From positions 214,075-278,074 of the forward strand of contig QCHF01000001.1 in the NCBI GenBank assembly GCA_003279605.1: a stretch of 64,000 bases of DNA. The letters are read 5' to 3'. The notes beneath the pieces are model-generated. The model saw only the letters and a list, made by a program, of their open reading frames with translations, did no database searches and was not told the DNA's origin. This document shows positions 8,724 through 17,375 of the stretch, one piece after another. The translations under genes were made by a program, and so were the position numbers. How positions within the stretch are numbered: position 1 is the stretch's first letter; each line of letters starts with the position of its first letter. This stretch comes from SAR86 cluster bacterium AG-390-O18. Lineage in GTDB: Bacteria; Pseudomonadota; Gammaproteobacteria; Magnimaribacterales; AG-339-G14.

Positions 8724-10364
8724 TTGGAAACCCTAAACAGCTATATTCTTTTAGTAGATAGCTACTTCGGAAGTGCTACTTGGTTTCCTTTGCTTTTACT
8801 CTCGGTAGGTATTTTTTTTACAGTATATTTAGGAGTTCCTCAATTTAAATATTTTTTAAGAGGGTGGAAAATTTTATTTTCATCTGGAAAAGGTAATGAA
8901 GGTCAAACATCTCCTTTTCAAGCTTTAAGCACAGCCTTATCTGGAACTGTTGGGACAGGAAACATAGGAGGTGTAGCGATGGCTATTTTTATTGGCGGTC
9001 CCGCAGCATTGTTTTGGATGTGGATTACTGCATTCTTAGGTATGACTACTAAATTTGTTGAAGTAACTCTTTCTCATCATTATCGATTAAAAAACAAATC
9101 GGGAGAAATATTTGGGGGACCAATGCTATATATGGAAAAAGGCCTAAACATGAAATGGCTTGGAGTTATTTTTACATTTTGTCTTTTAATAAGTACTTTT
9201 GGCTCAGGCAATATGCCTCAAATTGATAATATTTCCAGCACAATTGAATCAAGTTTTGGATTGGATCCATTGTATACATCCATAGTCATGAGCATTTTAG
9301 TTGGTATGGTAATAATTGGAGGTATTAAAAGAATTGCTCTTATTGCTGCTTCAATAGTTCCCCTCATGGCATTTGTATATTTGGTAGGTGGATTAAGCGT
9401 ACTTGTTTCTAATTTTGAAAATATAATTCCATCCTTTACGGTAATAATTTCTGACGTCTTTAAGGGCTCTTCAGTAGCTGGTGGCTTTCTGGGAGCATCT
9501 TTTTCTTTGGCATTCACTTATGGAGTTGCTAGAGGCTTATATTCTAATGAGGCTGGCCAAGGATCTGCACCGATTGCTCATGCAACTTCAAAGACTAAAC
9601 ATTCCGTAGAAGAGGGCTTTGTTTCTATTTTAGAGCCTTTCATTGATACATTGATAATTTGTACTTTAACTGGCTTAGTTATTTTATCTTCAGGAGTTTG
9701 GACGGAAAAATTTAATAATAACTTTGAAAGATCATCTATGTATGTAATCGAAGGCACTCAAGAAGAAAAAAAAGATGCAATTGAATTATTAAAATTTATA
9801 TCTGGCGAGCCTTCATCTTTAAAAAGTTTCTCAGGAGAATTAGTTATCCAAGAAGGAAAAATCCTGCAAGATGTAACTGTAATTAATAATAGATCCATAG
9901 CAGAAGATGTTTTAGTGTTAAAAAATAATACTCCATACTCTGGGTCTTTATATTACAAAAACAATGAATTTGATTCTGAATTTATATTCACAGGTAAGTC
10001 TTTAGTGAAATCTGCAGTTTTAACAAGCAAGGCTTTCAATAAAGGTTTTTTTGGTAATTATGGAGAATACATCGTATCTATAGGATTATTGCTATTTGCG
10101 TTTTCTACGGTAATAACATGGGCATATTATGGTGATCGTTGCACTGCTTATCTTTTCGGAGAATCAGCAATAATTTATTACAGACTGATTTATATTTTTG
10201 CTTTTTTTATAGCAGGTAGCGGTTTTCTCGATACAGAAATAATATGGAATTTTGCCCTAATTACAGTTGCTGCTAGTACCTTGCCAAACCTAATTTCGAT
10301 ATTTCTATTAAGAAATAAAATGAAAACCTTAGTATCGTCTTACCAAAATTCAGACAATGACTGA
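8724..10364 (+). CDS. Sodium:alanine symporter family (AGCS) transporter with a central insertion
   Basis: Inner-membrane Na+-coupled amino-acid importer. N-terminal family blocks are clear: FQALSTALSGTVGTGNIGG, GGPAALFWMWITAFLGM, TYGVARGLYSNEAGQGSAP and the C-terminal FAFSTVITWAYYGDRC. At 546 residues it is longer than the usual 440-480: about 100 mostly hydrophilic residues lie between SSGVWTEKF and SAVLTSKAF, which are nearly adjacent in ordinary family members. The start is TTG directly after the glutaredoxin stop; no other start lies before the conserved N-terminus. It overlaps the downstream flavoprotein gene by 8 bases. The transported substrate cannot be told from sequence; alanine or glycine is typical. 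Confidence 0.88.
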   Translation: METLNSYILLVDSYFGSATWFPLLLLSVGIFFTVYLGVPQFKYFLRGWKILFSSGKGNEGQTSPFQALSTALSGTVGTGNIGGVAMAIFIGGPAALFWMWITAFLGMTTKFVEVTLSHHYRLKNKSGEIFGGPMLYMEKGLNMKWLGVIFTFCLLISTFGSGNMPQIDNISSTIESSFGLDPLYTSIVMSILVGMVIIGGIKRIALIAASIVPLMAFVYLVGGLSVLVSNFENIIPSFTVIISDVFKGSSVAGGFLGASFSLAFTYGVARGLYSNEAGQGSAPIAHATSKTKHSVEEGFVSILEPFIDTLIICTLTGLVILSSGVWTEKFNNNFERSSMYVIEGTQEEKKDAIELLKFISGEPSSLKSFSGELVIQEGKILQDVTVINNRSIAEDVLVLKNNTPYSGSLYYKNNEFDSEFIFTGKSLVKSAVLTSKAFNKGFFGNYGEYIVSIGLLLFAFSTVITWAYYGDRCTAYLFGESAIIYYRLIYIFAFFIAGSGFLDTEIIWNFALITVAASTLPNLISIFLLRNKMKTLVSSYQNSDND

Positions 10365-11460
10365 TGTAGTCATAATAGGTGGAGGCGTAATAGGTCTCGC
10401 CATTGCAAAAGCAGTAAGTCAATCTGGCTTTGAAACAATAGTATTAGAAAAAAATGATAGAGCTGGAGATGATACGTCTTCTAGAAATTCTGGAGTTATT
10501 CATGCTGGAATATATTATCCAGAAGATTACCTAAAAACTTCTCTTTGCATAGAAGGCAACAAACTATTGTATAGATATGCAATAGACAAAAACATTCATC
10601 ATAAAAAATATGGTAAGTGCATCATAGCTTCTAGCGAGTTTGAAATAGCTAAGCTAGAGAATATATTAAAACAAGCAAAAAGAAATAATGTAGAAATTTA
10701 TGAGGCTGATATAAGAAAGGTTAAGGAAGACAATCCAGGATTAATCTTTAAAAAGGCTCTCTTTTCGCCTAGTTCAGGCGTTATAGATGTTCCTGAATAT
10801 GTAACAGCCTTAGAAGGAGACATACAGCATTTCGGAGGACTTGTGTCCTTAAACACCTCTTTTCTTAATGCAAAGAAAGAAAATGGAAAATTTAGGATTA
10901 ATTGTGAAAGTGATCAAAAATTTTCTATCTCCTCAAAATTCTTGATCAACTGTAGTGGGCTAAACAGTGAAGATAATTTATCAAGCATCAAGGGTATTCA
11001 AAAAAAAGATATTTATAAAAATTATTATGCAAAGGGACATTATTTTAAATATTCTGGTAAAACACCTTTTTCAAACCTTATCTACCCTATATCAGACCAA
11101 CATAGCTTGGGCATACATGTTGGTTTTGATTTAGCAGGTGGTATGAGATTTGGCCCAGATATAGAATTCGTTGATAAAATAGATTATTCCTTTGATGAAA
11201 ATTTAAAAGATAAATTTTTGAATTCTATTATTCAATATTGGCCTGAAATTAATCCAGACAAATTGCATCCTGACTATACTGGAATTAGGCCAAAAATCAC
11301 CAAGCCAAATGAAACCATGCAAGATTTCAGCATCCAAACGAAAAAACAACATGGATTAGATAGATTTATAAATCTTCAAGGGATTGAAAGCCCAGGGCTT
11401 ACATCTTCATTAGCAATTGGAAAATACGTTAATAATTTTTTGATGCAAGGTGAGAAATGA
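10357..11460 (+). CDS. lhgO: L-2-hydroxyglutarate oxidase-type FAD-dependent oxidoreductase
   Basis: DAO-family flavoenzyme. E. coli LhgO oxidises L-2-hydroxyglutarate to 2-oxoglutarate and passes electrons to quinone. The 367 residues begin with the dinucleotide-binding VVIGGGVIGLAIAKAVS and carry SSRNSGVIHAGIYYP, the substrate/FAD signature of this subfamily, with YAKGHYFKYSG and DYTGIRPKI later. Its start overlaps the transporter by 8 bases and its end overlaps convergent ptrB by 32 bases. The family is well supported; the exact substrate is inferred. Confidence 0.82.
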   Translation: MTDVVIIGGGVIGLAIAKAVSQSGFETIVLEKNDRAGDDTSSRNSGVIHAGIYYPEDYLKTSLCIEGNKLLYRYAIDKNIHHKKYGKCIIASSEFEIAKLENILKQAKRNNVEIYEADIRKVKEDNPGLIFKKALFSPSSGVIDVPEYVTALEGDIQHFGGLVSLNTSFLNAKKENGKFRINCESDQKFSISSKFLINCSGLNSEDNLSSIKGIQKKDIYKNYYAKGHYFKYSGKTPFSNLIYPISDQHSLGIHVGFDLAGGMRFGPDIEFVDKIDYSFDENLKDKFLNSIIQYWPEINPDKLHPDYTGIRPKITKPNETMQDFSIQTKKQHGLDRFINLQGIESPGLTSSLAIGKYVNNFLMQGEK

Positions 11461-13465
11461 AACTTAATTCCTCGGCAGTTTCTTTTAGAGATTCCAGTCT
11501 ACCGCTTTTTCCGGCATGACCCCCAATAAGGTTCATTTTTAATAAAATTGGATTATTAGAAGTAGAAAATTCTCTCAGTTTTGGAACATATTTAGCTGGT
11601 TCAAAATACTGGACTTGTGAATCAAACAAGCTTGAAGTAACCAGTACTGATGGGTAGGGCTTCGATTCAATATTGTCATATGGAGAATATTTTTTAATGT
11701 AAAAATATTCTTTTCTATTTGATGGATTACCCCACTCCTTATACTCAAAAGTTGTTAAAGGGATGCTTTCATCAGACATTGTTGTTAGTACATCAACAAA
11801 AGGAACTGCAGAAACAATACCCTTGTACAAAGTAGGTTCCATATTTATTATCGCACCCATTAAAAGGCCGCCGGCACTTCCTCCCATAGCAAAAGTTTTT
11901 TCTTTATTGCCGAAATCTTTTTCATGTAATCCTTTTGTACAGTCTATGAAATCAAAAAAGGTATTCATTTTATTCATCATTCGACCTTGGTCATACCATT
12001 CCCTTCCTAAATCTTGTCCACCGCGAATGTGAGCAATTGCAAATATAAATCCTTCATCAACCAAAGGGAGAAATGATAATTTAAAAGATGGTTCAACGAT
12101 TAATCCATAGGAACCATAGCCATACATTAGTAAGGGAGCTGATTTTAAAGTTACTCCTCTTTTGTAAATGAGTGATACAGGAATTTTTTGTCCATCTCTA
12201 GCTTTGATTAATAGCCTCCTAGTTTCGTATGAACTCTCTTTAAAATCATTAAATTTTTGTTGCCATACTTTACTTTTCCTGTCTGATAAAAAACTTTGAG
12301 AATATATTGTTGAAGGAGTTATCAAACTCGAATAAACATACTTGAAAGAATTTGAATTGTAATTTGGGTTGGAAACAAGATTAGCAGCATAAGAAGAATC
12401 TTGAAATTTAATGTAACTTTTACGATTATTTTTTCTATCGATTATAGTTAATTGAGGCAAACCATTTCTTCTAGTTTCAAGAACGATCTTATTTTTAAAT
12501 ATTTGGAAATCTTCCAAAAGTTCATTTTCATTATGTCCTACAAAGAGATTCCAATTTTTTTCATCTTTATTAGATAAGGGAGCTTTGTACAAAGCAAAAT
12601 TTTTCTGATTGTTTTTATTACTAAGGATAAAAAACTCTTCTGGAGAGTCATCTATGTAATATAGATGCTTATTTTTTCTCTTATGAAAAATAGTTAAAGT
12701 TGAGTCATCTTTCTCAAGATCCAAAATTCTAAATTCATTAGACTCAGTTTTTGATATCTGCAAGAACAATCTTTTTTTTGTTCTACTTAAAGAAATACTT
12801 AAATTAAACTCTTTATCCTTTTCTCTATAAATAAGAACATCTTTACTAGACTTAGTATTCAATTTATGAAAAAAAAGAGAATCAGTTATAAGAGTCTTAG
12901 GATCTTTTTTTAAATAATAATATCCATTAGAGTTAGTATTCCAAACTACTCCACCTGTTGAGCCGCATTCATTAGTTTCAAGAATTTTATTTTTAATTAA
13001 GTCTTTGATTATTATTGAATATTCTCTTCTACCATTTGTATCTTCGCCATAAGCGATGAATCGATGATTTCTTGAGGGCTGTATTCCTGAAATGGAATAA
13101 TATTTTTTACCTTTGGCTAATTTATTAACATCTAGAATTAATTTTTTTTTCTTTTTATAAATTCTAAAATATTTTCTGTGTTCTGAAGAAATTCCAATTG
13201 TAGAGAAATATTTATAGCCGTCTATTTCGGAGGGATAGCTGATATCAAGCTTTGGAAGTCTTTTTTTATAGGACTGGAATATTTTTTTTGCACTAACGCG
13301 ATTAATATCAAACCATTTGTTTGAATAGCTATTTTCTTCTTTTAAGTAATTAATAACCTTCTTGTTTTTTCTGCTGTCATCTCTTAACCAATAATAGCTA
13401 TCAATTCTTTCATCTCCATGAGCTAATAATTTTTTTTTGATTTTTTTTGGTACAGGAGGTTTCAT
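11429..13465 (-). CDS. ptrB: Oligopeptidase B (prolyl oligopeptidase family S9A)
   Basis: Serine peptidase that cleaves short peptides after Arg or Lys, cytosolic or periplasmic depending on species; no signal peptide is seen here. At 678 residues it is full length: N-terminal cap (HGDERIDSYYWLRDDSR), a central beta-propeller, then the alpha/beta-hydrolase domain with nucleophile Ser530 in AMGGSAGGLLMG, an Asp in SSLFDSQVQYFEP and the His in NLIGGHAGKSGR. The YGSYG and IRGGQDLGREWYDQGR blocks are typical of the family. The start ATG matches the usual N-terminus. Transcribed alone, convergent with lhgO. Confidence 0.9.
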   Translation of the reverse strand: MKPPVPKKIKKKLLAHGDERIDSYYWLRDDSRKNKKVINYLKEENSYSNKWFDINRVSAKKIFQSYKKRLPKLDISYPSEIDGYKYFSTIGISSEHRKYFRIYKKKKKLILDVNKLAKGKKYYSISGIQPSRNHRFIAYGEDTNGRREYSIIIKDLIKNKILETNECGSTGGVVWNTNSNGYYYLKKDPKTLITDSLFFHKLNTKSSKDVLIYREKDKEFNLSISLSRTKKRLFLQISKTESNEFRILDLEKDDSTLTIFHKRKNKHLYYIDDSPEEFFILSNKNNQKNFALYKAPLSNKDEKNWNLFVGHNENELLEDFQIFKNKIVLETRRNGLPQLTIIDRKNNRKSYIKFQDSSYAANLVSNPNYNSNSFKYVYSSLITPSTIYSQSFLSDRKSKVWQQKFNDFKESSYETRRLLIKARDGQKIPVSLIYKRGVTLKSAPLLMYGYGSYGLIVEPSFKLSFLPLVDEGFIFAIAHIRGGQDLGREWYDQGRMMNKMNTFFDFIDCTKGLHEKDFGNKEKTFAMGGSAGGLLMGAIINMEPTLYKGIVSAVPFVDVLTTMSDESIPLTTFEYKEWGNPSNRKEYFYIKKYSPYDNIESKPYPSVLVTSSLFDSQVQYFEPAKYVPKLREFSTSNNPILLKMNLIGGHAGKSGRLESLKETAEELSFISHLASKNY

Positions 13466-13520
13466 AATTTCATTAATTTACAGATATACTAAATTATTAT
13501 AAATCTTTAGGGAGTTTTAA

Positions 13521-14471
13521 ATGGGAACTACAGTAGAAGCAAATAATATAAATATTTGGTATGAAGAATTCGGAGATAAAAGTAATGAAACCATTCTTTT
13601 GATCATGGGAGCCAACGCAAATTGTATGCAATGGGATCAAGAGTTTATTGACCGATTAGTTGCAAACAATTTTCATATAGTTAGATTTGATAACAGAGAT
13701 GTTGGCAAATCCACTTGGTTTGGAAAAGAACCGGTATTCAATAAATTTTTAAAACTTCTGCCAAACTTTCTTTTGAGAATTATTGTCAACAGTATTTTTG
13801 GTTTAGCCGTTGACGACAAAGGTAGATTTAAATTTAACAATCCTAATCCTGAATATAACTTATCTGATATGGCAAAAGACGCAGCATCCTTATTGGAAGT
13901 TCTAAATATAAAAAAAGCACATATTATTGGAGCCTCAATGGGGGGCATGATTACTCAAATCTTAGCTTTGGATCATCCAGATAAGGTTTTGACTATCACC
14001 CCAATTATGACTTCTCCCGGGATGCAAAACGATTCTTTATCGGGTCCTACTGAAGAATTGCTTGAGGCCTATAAAAAATCTTTTGTACATAATGTTAGAG
14101 GTAGAATTGAAGACGGGGTGGTTGAAATTTATCGACAGCTGACTGGATCGCGTTTCCCATTCGATGAACAAAAATTTAGAGATAAGTTAAAACCTGTGAT
14201 ATCGCATGGTAATAATCCTTTTGCGTTGCATGTCGATGCAGTAGGTGCAAGTCCTGATAGAACCACTCGACTTCATGAAATTAAAGTTCCTGCACTTATT
14301 ATTCATGGAACAGAAGATGCAATCTTACCTTTGGATCACGGAATAGCGGTTGCCGATGGTATTAAAGATTCAAAGCGAATGATTATGGAAGGAGTAGGCC
14401 ATGAAATACCTGAAGAATTGCTTCCTGAAATAGTAAGTGAAATTGTTGAAAATATTAAAAGAGTTTCTTAA
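13521..14471 (+). CDS. Alpha/beta-fold hydrolase
   Basis: A 316-residue alpha/beta hydrolase with oxyanion-region MGANANCMQWD, nucleophile Ser139 in GASMGGMITQILAL, a probable acid in HGTEDAILPLDHG and catalytic His in GVGHEIPEE. The fold and the FDNRDVGKS block recall the 3-oxoadipate enol-lactonase / aclacinomycin-methylesterase group, but substrate cannot be assigned. A GGAG-type ribosome site precedes the ATG (TTTAGGGAG). It converges with the TetR gene with 2 bases between stops. Unlike the dehalogenase genes nearby, its nucleophile is Ser, so it is not a dehalogenase. Confidence 0.82.
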   Translation: MGTTVEANNINIWYEEFGDKSNETILLIMGANANCMQWDQEFIDRLVANNFHIVRFDNRDVGKSTWFGKEPVFNKFLKLLPNFLLRIIVNSIFGLAVDDKGRFKFNNPNPEYNLSDMAKDAASLLEVLNIKKAHIIGASMGGMITQILALDHPDKVLTITPIMTSPGMQNDSLSGPTEELLEAYKKSFVHNVRGRIEDGVVEIYRQLTGSRFPFDEQKFRDKLKPVISHGNNPFALHVDAVGASPDRTTRLHEIKVPALIIHGTEDAILPLDHGIAVADGIKDSKRMIMEGVGHEIPEELLPEIVSEIVENIKRVS

Positions 14472-14473
14472 AT

Positions 14474-15049
14474 TTAGCTTAAATACTTTTTCGTATTTAA
14501 AATAAAAATTTCTTTTATTTGTTTATCGTCTAAACCTTGAACAACGTTTAATCTCAAAAAGAAAATAAAAGAAATACATTCAAATATTATTTCTCTTTCA
14601 GGCTTCTTTTTATTTTGAATTTCAGGAAGAATCGAATATACGAAATCTCTTAAAATTTGATTCCAAGAAAATATATTTTTTCTTAAATTTTTATCCCTCC
14701 ATATATTACGAAGATTCCAACGGATAATATTTTGATTTTTTACGTAGAAGTTAATTAGAGTAGAAGAAACATTTTCAATTCTTTTTTCTAAATTATCTGC
14801 TTTATTTATTACAGAAAAGGCGTTGGTAAATTCTTCGCCAAGTTTCAGATCTAAACTTTCTTGAAGAGATTCTTGATCTTTGAAATGGCGAAAAATTGTC
14901 CTCGATCCTACTTTTGCCTCTTTCGCAATAGAATTAAAGGACATATTTTCTATATTGCCTTTACGTGCAATTTTTATAGCAGTGTTTAAGATGTGATCTG
15001 TGGTAGATTCACTTCTTAATTTTCTTCCATCTTTTTTTAACTTATTCAT
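14474..15049 (-). CDS. TetR/AcrR-family transcriptional repressor
   Basis: A 191-residue regulator. The N-terminal DNA-binding domain (about residues 14-62) contains NMSFNSIAKEAKVGSRTIFRHFKDQESL, the usual TetR helix-turn-helix with R-T-I-F-R-H-F in the recognition helix. The rest is a divergent helical ligand-binding domain. It is divergent from the exported dehalogenase gene, and the 93 bases between them hold a perfect inverted repeat plus a degenerate copy over the -35 box. I infer it represses that promoter and probably its own. The ligand is unknown, perhaps a halogenated, nitro or fatty compound handled by the operon. Confidence 0.88.
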   Translation of the reverse strand: MNKLKKDGRKLRSESTTDHILNTAIKIARKGNIENMSFNSIAKEAKVGSRTIFRHFKDQESLQESLDLKLGEEFTNAFSVINKADNLEKRIENVSSTLINFYVKNQNIIRWNLRNIWRDKNLRKNIFSWNQILRDFVYSILPEIQNKKKPEREIIFECISFIFFLRLNVVQGLDDKQIKEIFILNTKKYLS

Positions 15050-15054
15050 ATTAA

Positions 15055-15109
15055 TATGACAGTGAAACTGTCATAAGTAATTGACACATATACTGTCATA
15101 TTCTATATT
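15055..15109 (+). promoter_or_regulatory. Promoter with two overlapping probable TetR operators
   Basis: A perfect 9-base inverted repeat with 3-base spacer lies at 15055-15075 (TATGACAGT, GAA, ACTGTCATA). A second, degenerate copy with the same geometry follows at 15080-15100, its right arm again ACTGTCATA. The left arm of the second copy overlaps a perfect -35 box TTGACA (15081-15086). After 17 bases comes a near-consensus -10, TATATT (15104-15109), and then AAGGAGG (15128-15134) and the ATG at 15143. This is a textbook repressible promoter. The first repeat begins 5 bases upstream of the TetR start codon, so autoregulation is likely. Confidence 0.75.
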
Positions 15110-15142
15110 CAATTTATATTTTAAAGCAAGGAGGAATAGTAT

Positions 15143-16243
15143 ATGCAGTCAATCTTAGGTTTCTTCATTTTCGTAATATTGAATTTTTGTTTCTCCATAA
15201 ATATTTATGGAGATGAAATTAAAGAGGGCGTTTTAAGAACTCCTGATGAAAGATTTGATAATCTGAAAGATTATCCTTTTAAACCTAATTATATGATGAT
15301 CGATGGATTGCGAATTCATTACCTTGATGAAGGTCCAAAGGATGCTGATCCAATATTTCTCCTTCACGGTGAACCTGCATGGAGTTATTTGTTTAGAAAA
15401 ATGATACCTGTACTTACTTCACAAGGTCATAGAGTGATAGTTCCAGACTGTATTGGTTTTGGTAAATCGGATAAGTTTATTTCAAAATATGACTATTCTT
15501 ACAAGCATCATGTTGAGGTAATGAAGGAATTAGTTCAAAGACTAGATCTTAAGAATGCTACTTTTTTTGGCCAAGACTGGGGCGGGTTGGTAGGTTTGAG
15601 AGTAGTCGCTGAATTACCGAATCGTTTTAGCCATGTAGTTGTTTCAAATACAGGAATGGTTGCTCGATCTGGGATAACAGCATGGCTATTTGAAAAATTT
15701 GTTCAATTCAGGGTTTGGTGGATTGGACCAATTACTTTTGAAGAGCTAATGGTAAAAGCCAAAGAAGCACTAACGATTGAAAATCCTTCACCATTTACAG
15801 GAATTTCAATGTTTAGTAATTGGATAGCTTATTCATATTATGCAGAGGACATGAATATTTCTGGAATCATTAAAAATTTTGGCGGAATAGATTTATCAGA
15901 AGAAGAAGCTTATGCATATGAAGCTCCTTATCCTTCGGGTTTATACAAAGCAGGAGCTCATGTTTGGCCTTATCTTATTCCAACTCAACTACCTGAGAAT
16001 GAAAAATTGTGGAAAAAAGTATATGAAAAATGGGACAAACCTTTTTTAGTAGCATTTGGAGAAAATGAACGAATTACTCTTCCCATGAAGGCTGACTTCC
16101 TAGAACGTATTCCAAACCCAACTGTTATAACTTTAGGTGGAGCAAGTCACTTTGTACAGGAAGAAGTTGGTCCTGAACTCGCACAAATTATTAGTGATTT
16201 TATTCAAGGAAAACCAGTAAAAGATTTGCCAGCTAAAAATTGA
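15143..16243 (+). CDS. Exported haloalkane dehalogenase-family protein (subfamily I type)
   Basis: A 366-residue alpha/beta hydrolase resembling DhlA-type haloalkane dehalogenases, which hydrolyse carbon-halogen bonds. A signal peptide (about residues 1-22, hydrophobic core FFIFVILNFCF) predicts a periplasmic location. Family marks: LLHGEPAWSYLFRKMIP, nucleophile Asp145 with halide-binding Trp146 in FGQDWGG, and His336 in GASHFVQEE. The catalytic acid, Asp in DhlA, aligns with Glu309 in FGENERITL, so classical activity is not assured. It has the strongest ribosome site in the region and sits directly behind the TetR-covered promoter. No physiological halogenated substrate can be named. Confidence 0.8.
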   Translation: MQSILGFFIFVILNFCFSINIYGDEIKEGVLRTPDERFDNLKDYPFKPNYMMIDGLRIHYLDEGPKDADPIFLLHGEPAWSYLFRKMIPVLTSQGHRVIVPDCIGFGKSDKFISKYDYSYKHHVEVMKELVQRLDLKNATFFGQDWGGLVGLRVVAELPNRFSHVVVSNTGMVARSGITAWLFEKFVQFRVWWIGPITFEELMVKAKEALTIENPSPFTGISMFSNWIAYSYYAEDMNISGIIKNFGGIDLSEEEAYAYEAPYPSGLYKAGAHVWPYLIPTQLPENEKLWKKVYEKWDKPFLVAFGENERITLPMKADFLERIPNPTVITLGGASHFVQEEVGPELAQIISDFIQGKPVKDLPAKN

Positions 16244-16347
16244 AGATTTCTATCTAGATTTAAAAGCAGACTATCTCGCTCTCCTTATCTTTAATAAAGT
16301 TGTTATAAATTTGGTAAGATATTTTTTTTGAATTTAGGAGTATCTTT

Positions 16348-17373
16348 ATGTCAGATAATATAAAGCTTATAGGAAATGTAGCATCACCCTATACCAGGAA
16401 GATGGTTGCATATCTAAGATATAAAAGAATTCCTTATGAAGTAATTTGGGGTCAGCCAGAAGATGTTCTTAAGGAGATGAAAATTGAAGCTCCAAAACCT
16501 GTCCTTTTACCAGTATTTATATTGGATCGAAATGGCCAAGCTACTGCAGTAACCGACTCAACACCGCTTATAAGAGAGTTTGAAGAAAAATACCCGGGTA
16601 GGTCAGTTCTTCCCAAAGATTCAGCTCTTAATTTTATAAATTTTGTCTTGGAAGACTTTGGCGATGAATGGTGTACAAAATTTATGTTTCACTATAGGTG
16701 GCATTTTGATGAAGATGCAGATAATGCAGGAACCATTTTGCCTTTAGGGATAAATAGTACATTGCTAGATGATGAGCTGGCCTTCTTTAAAGAGCATTTT
16801 ACAAAAAGACAAATAGATAGACTATGGGTTGTAGGTTCTAATGATGATACTGCAGAATTTATAGATAAAAGCTATAAAAATATACTTTCAATTTTTGAAG
16901 AACACTTTAAAAAGCAACCTTTCCTCCTTGGCAACTTTCCTTCATCATGCGATTTTGCAGTTTATGGACAATTTACTCAATTAGTAGGCTTTGATCCTAC
17001 ACCCAGAAAAATAGCCTATGACATATCACCTAGAACGGTTGCATGGGTAAGCACATTAGAGGATAGGAGTGGGTTAGATTTCGCTGAGGAAAATATCTCC
17101 TTAGATTCTCTTAGCGACTCAATCCATGATCTCTTTAAAGAACTGTCTACGTCCTATGTTCCAACTATGATAGAAAATCATAAAGCTATTAGCAAAGGCG
17201 AAAAAGACTGGTCCGTAGATCTAGTGGGTTATCCTTGGAAACAGAAATCTTTTCCTTATCAAGCAAAGTGCCTCGACTGGATCAGAGACGAATTTAGGAA
17301 TCTAGATAATGAAAATCAGGAAAAAGTTTTAGATTTTTTAACGGCAACTAATTGCCAATCTTTAGTGGAGTAA
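16348..17373 (+). CDS. Glutathione S-transferase-like protein
   Basis: A 341-residue protein with a thioredoxin-fold N-terminus (LIGNVASPYTRKMVAYLRYKR, then PVLLPVFILDRNG and an ESxPL-like TDSTPLIREFEEKYPG) and a long all-helical C-terminal part (FLLGNFPSSCDFAVYGQFTQL). This is GST architecture, although about 100 residues longer than a typical GST. Possible roles are conjugation or peroxide detoxification with glutathione; the substrate is unknown. The 104 bases upstream show no clear promoter or hairpin, so it may be read through from the TetR-controlled promoter. An AGGAG site precedes the ATG. Confidence 0.8.
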   Translation: MSDNIKLIGNVASPYTRKMVAYLRYKRIPYEVIWGQPEDVLKEMKIEAPKPVLLPVFILDRNGQATAVTDSTPLIREFEEKYPGRSVLPKDSALNFINFVLEDFGDEWCTKFMFHYRWHFDEDADNAGTILPLGINSTLLDDELAFFKEHFTKRQIDRLWVVGSNDDTAEFIDKSYKNILSIFEEHFKKQPFLLGNFPSSCDFAVYGQFTQLVGFDPTPRKIAYDISPRTVAWVSTLEDRSGLDFAEENISLDSLSDSIHDLFKELSTSYVPTMIENHKAISKGEKDWSVDLVGYPWKQKSFPYQAKCLDWIRDEFRNLDNENQEKVLDFLTATNCQSLVE

Positions 17374-17375
17374 TT

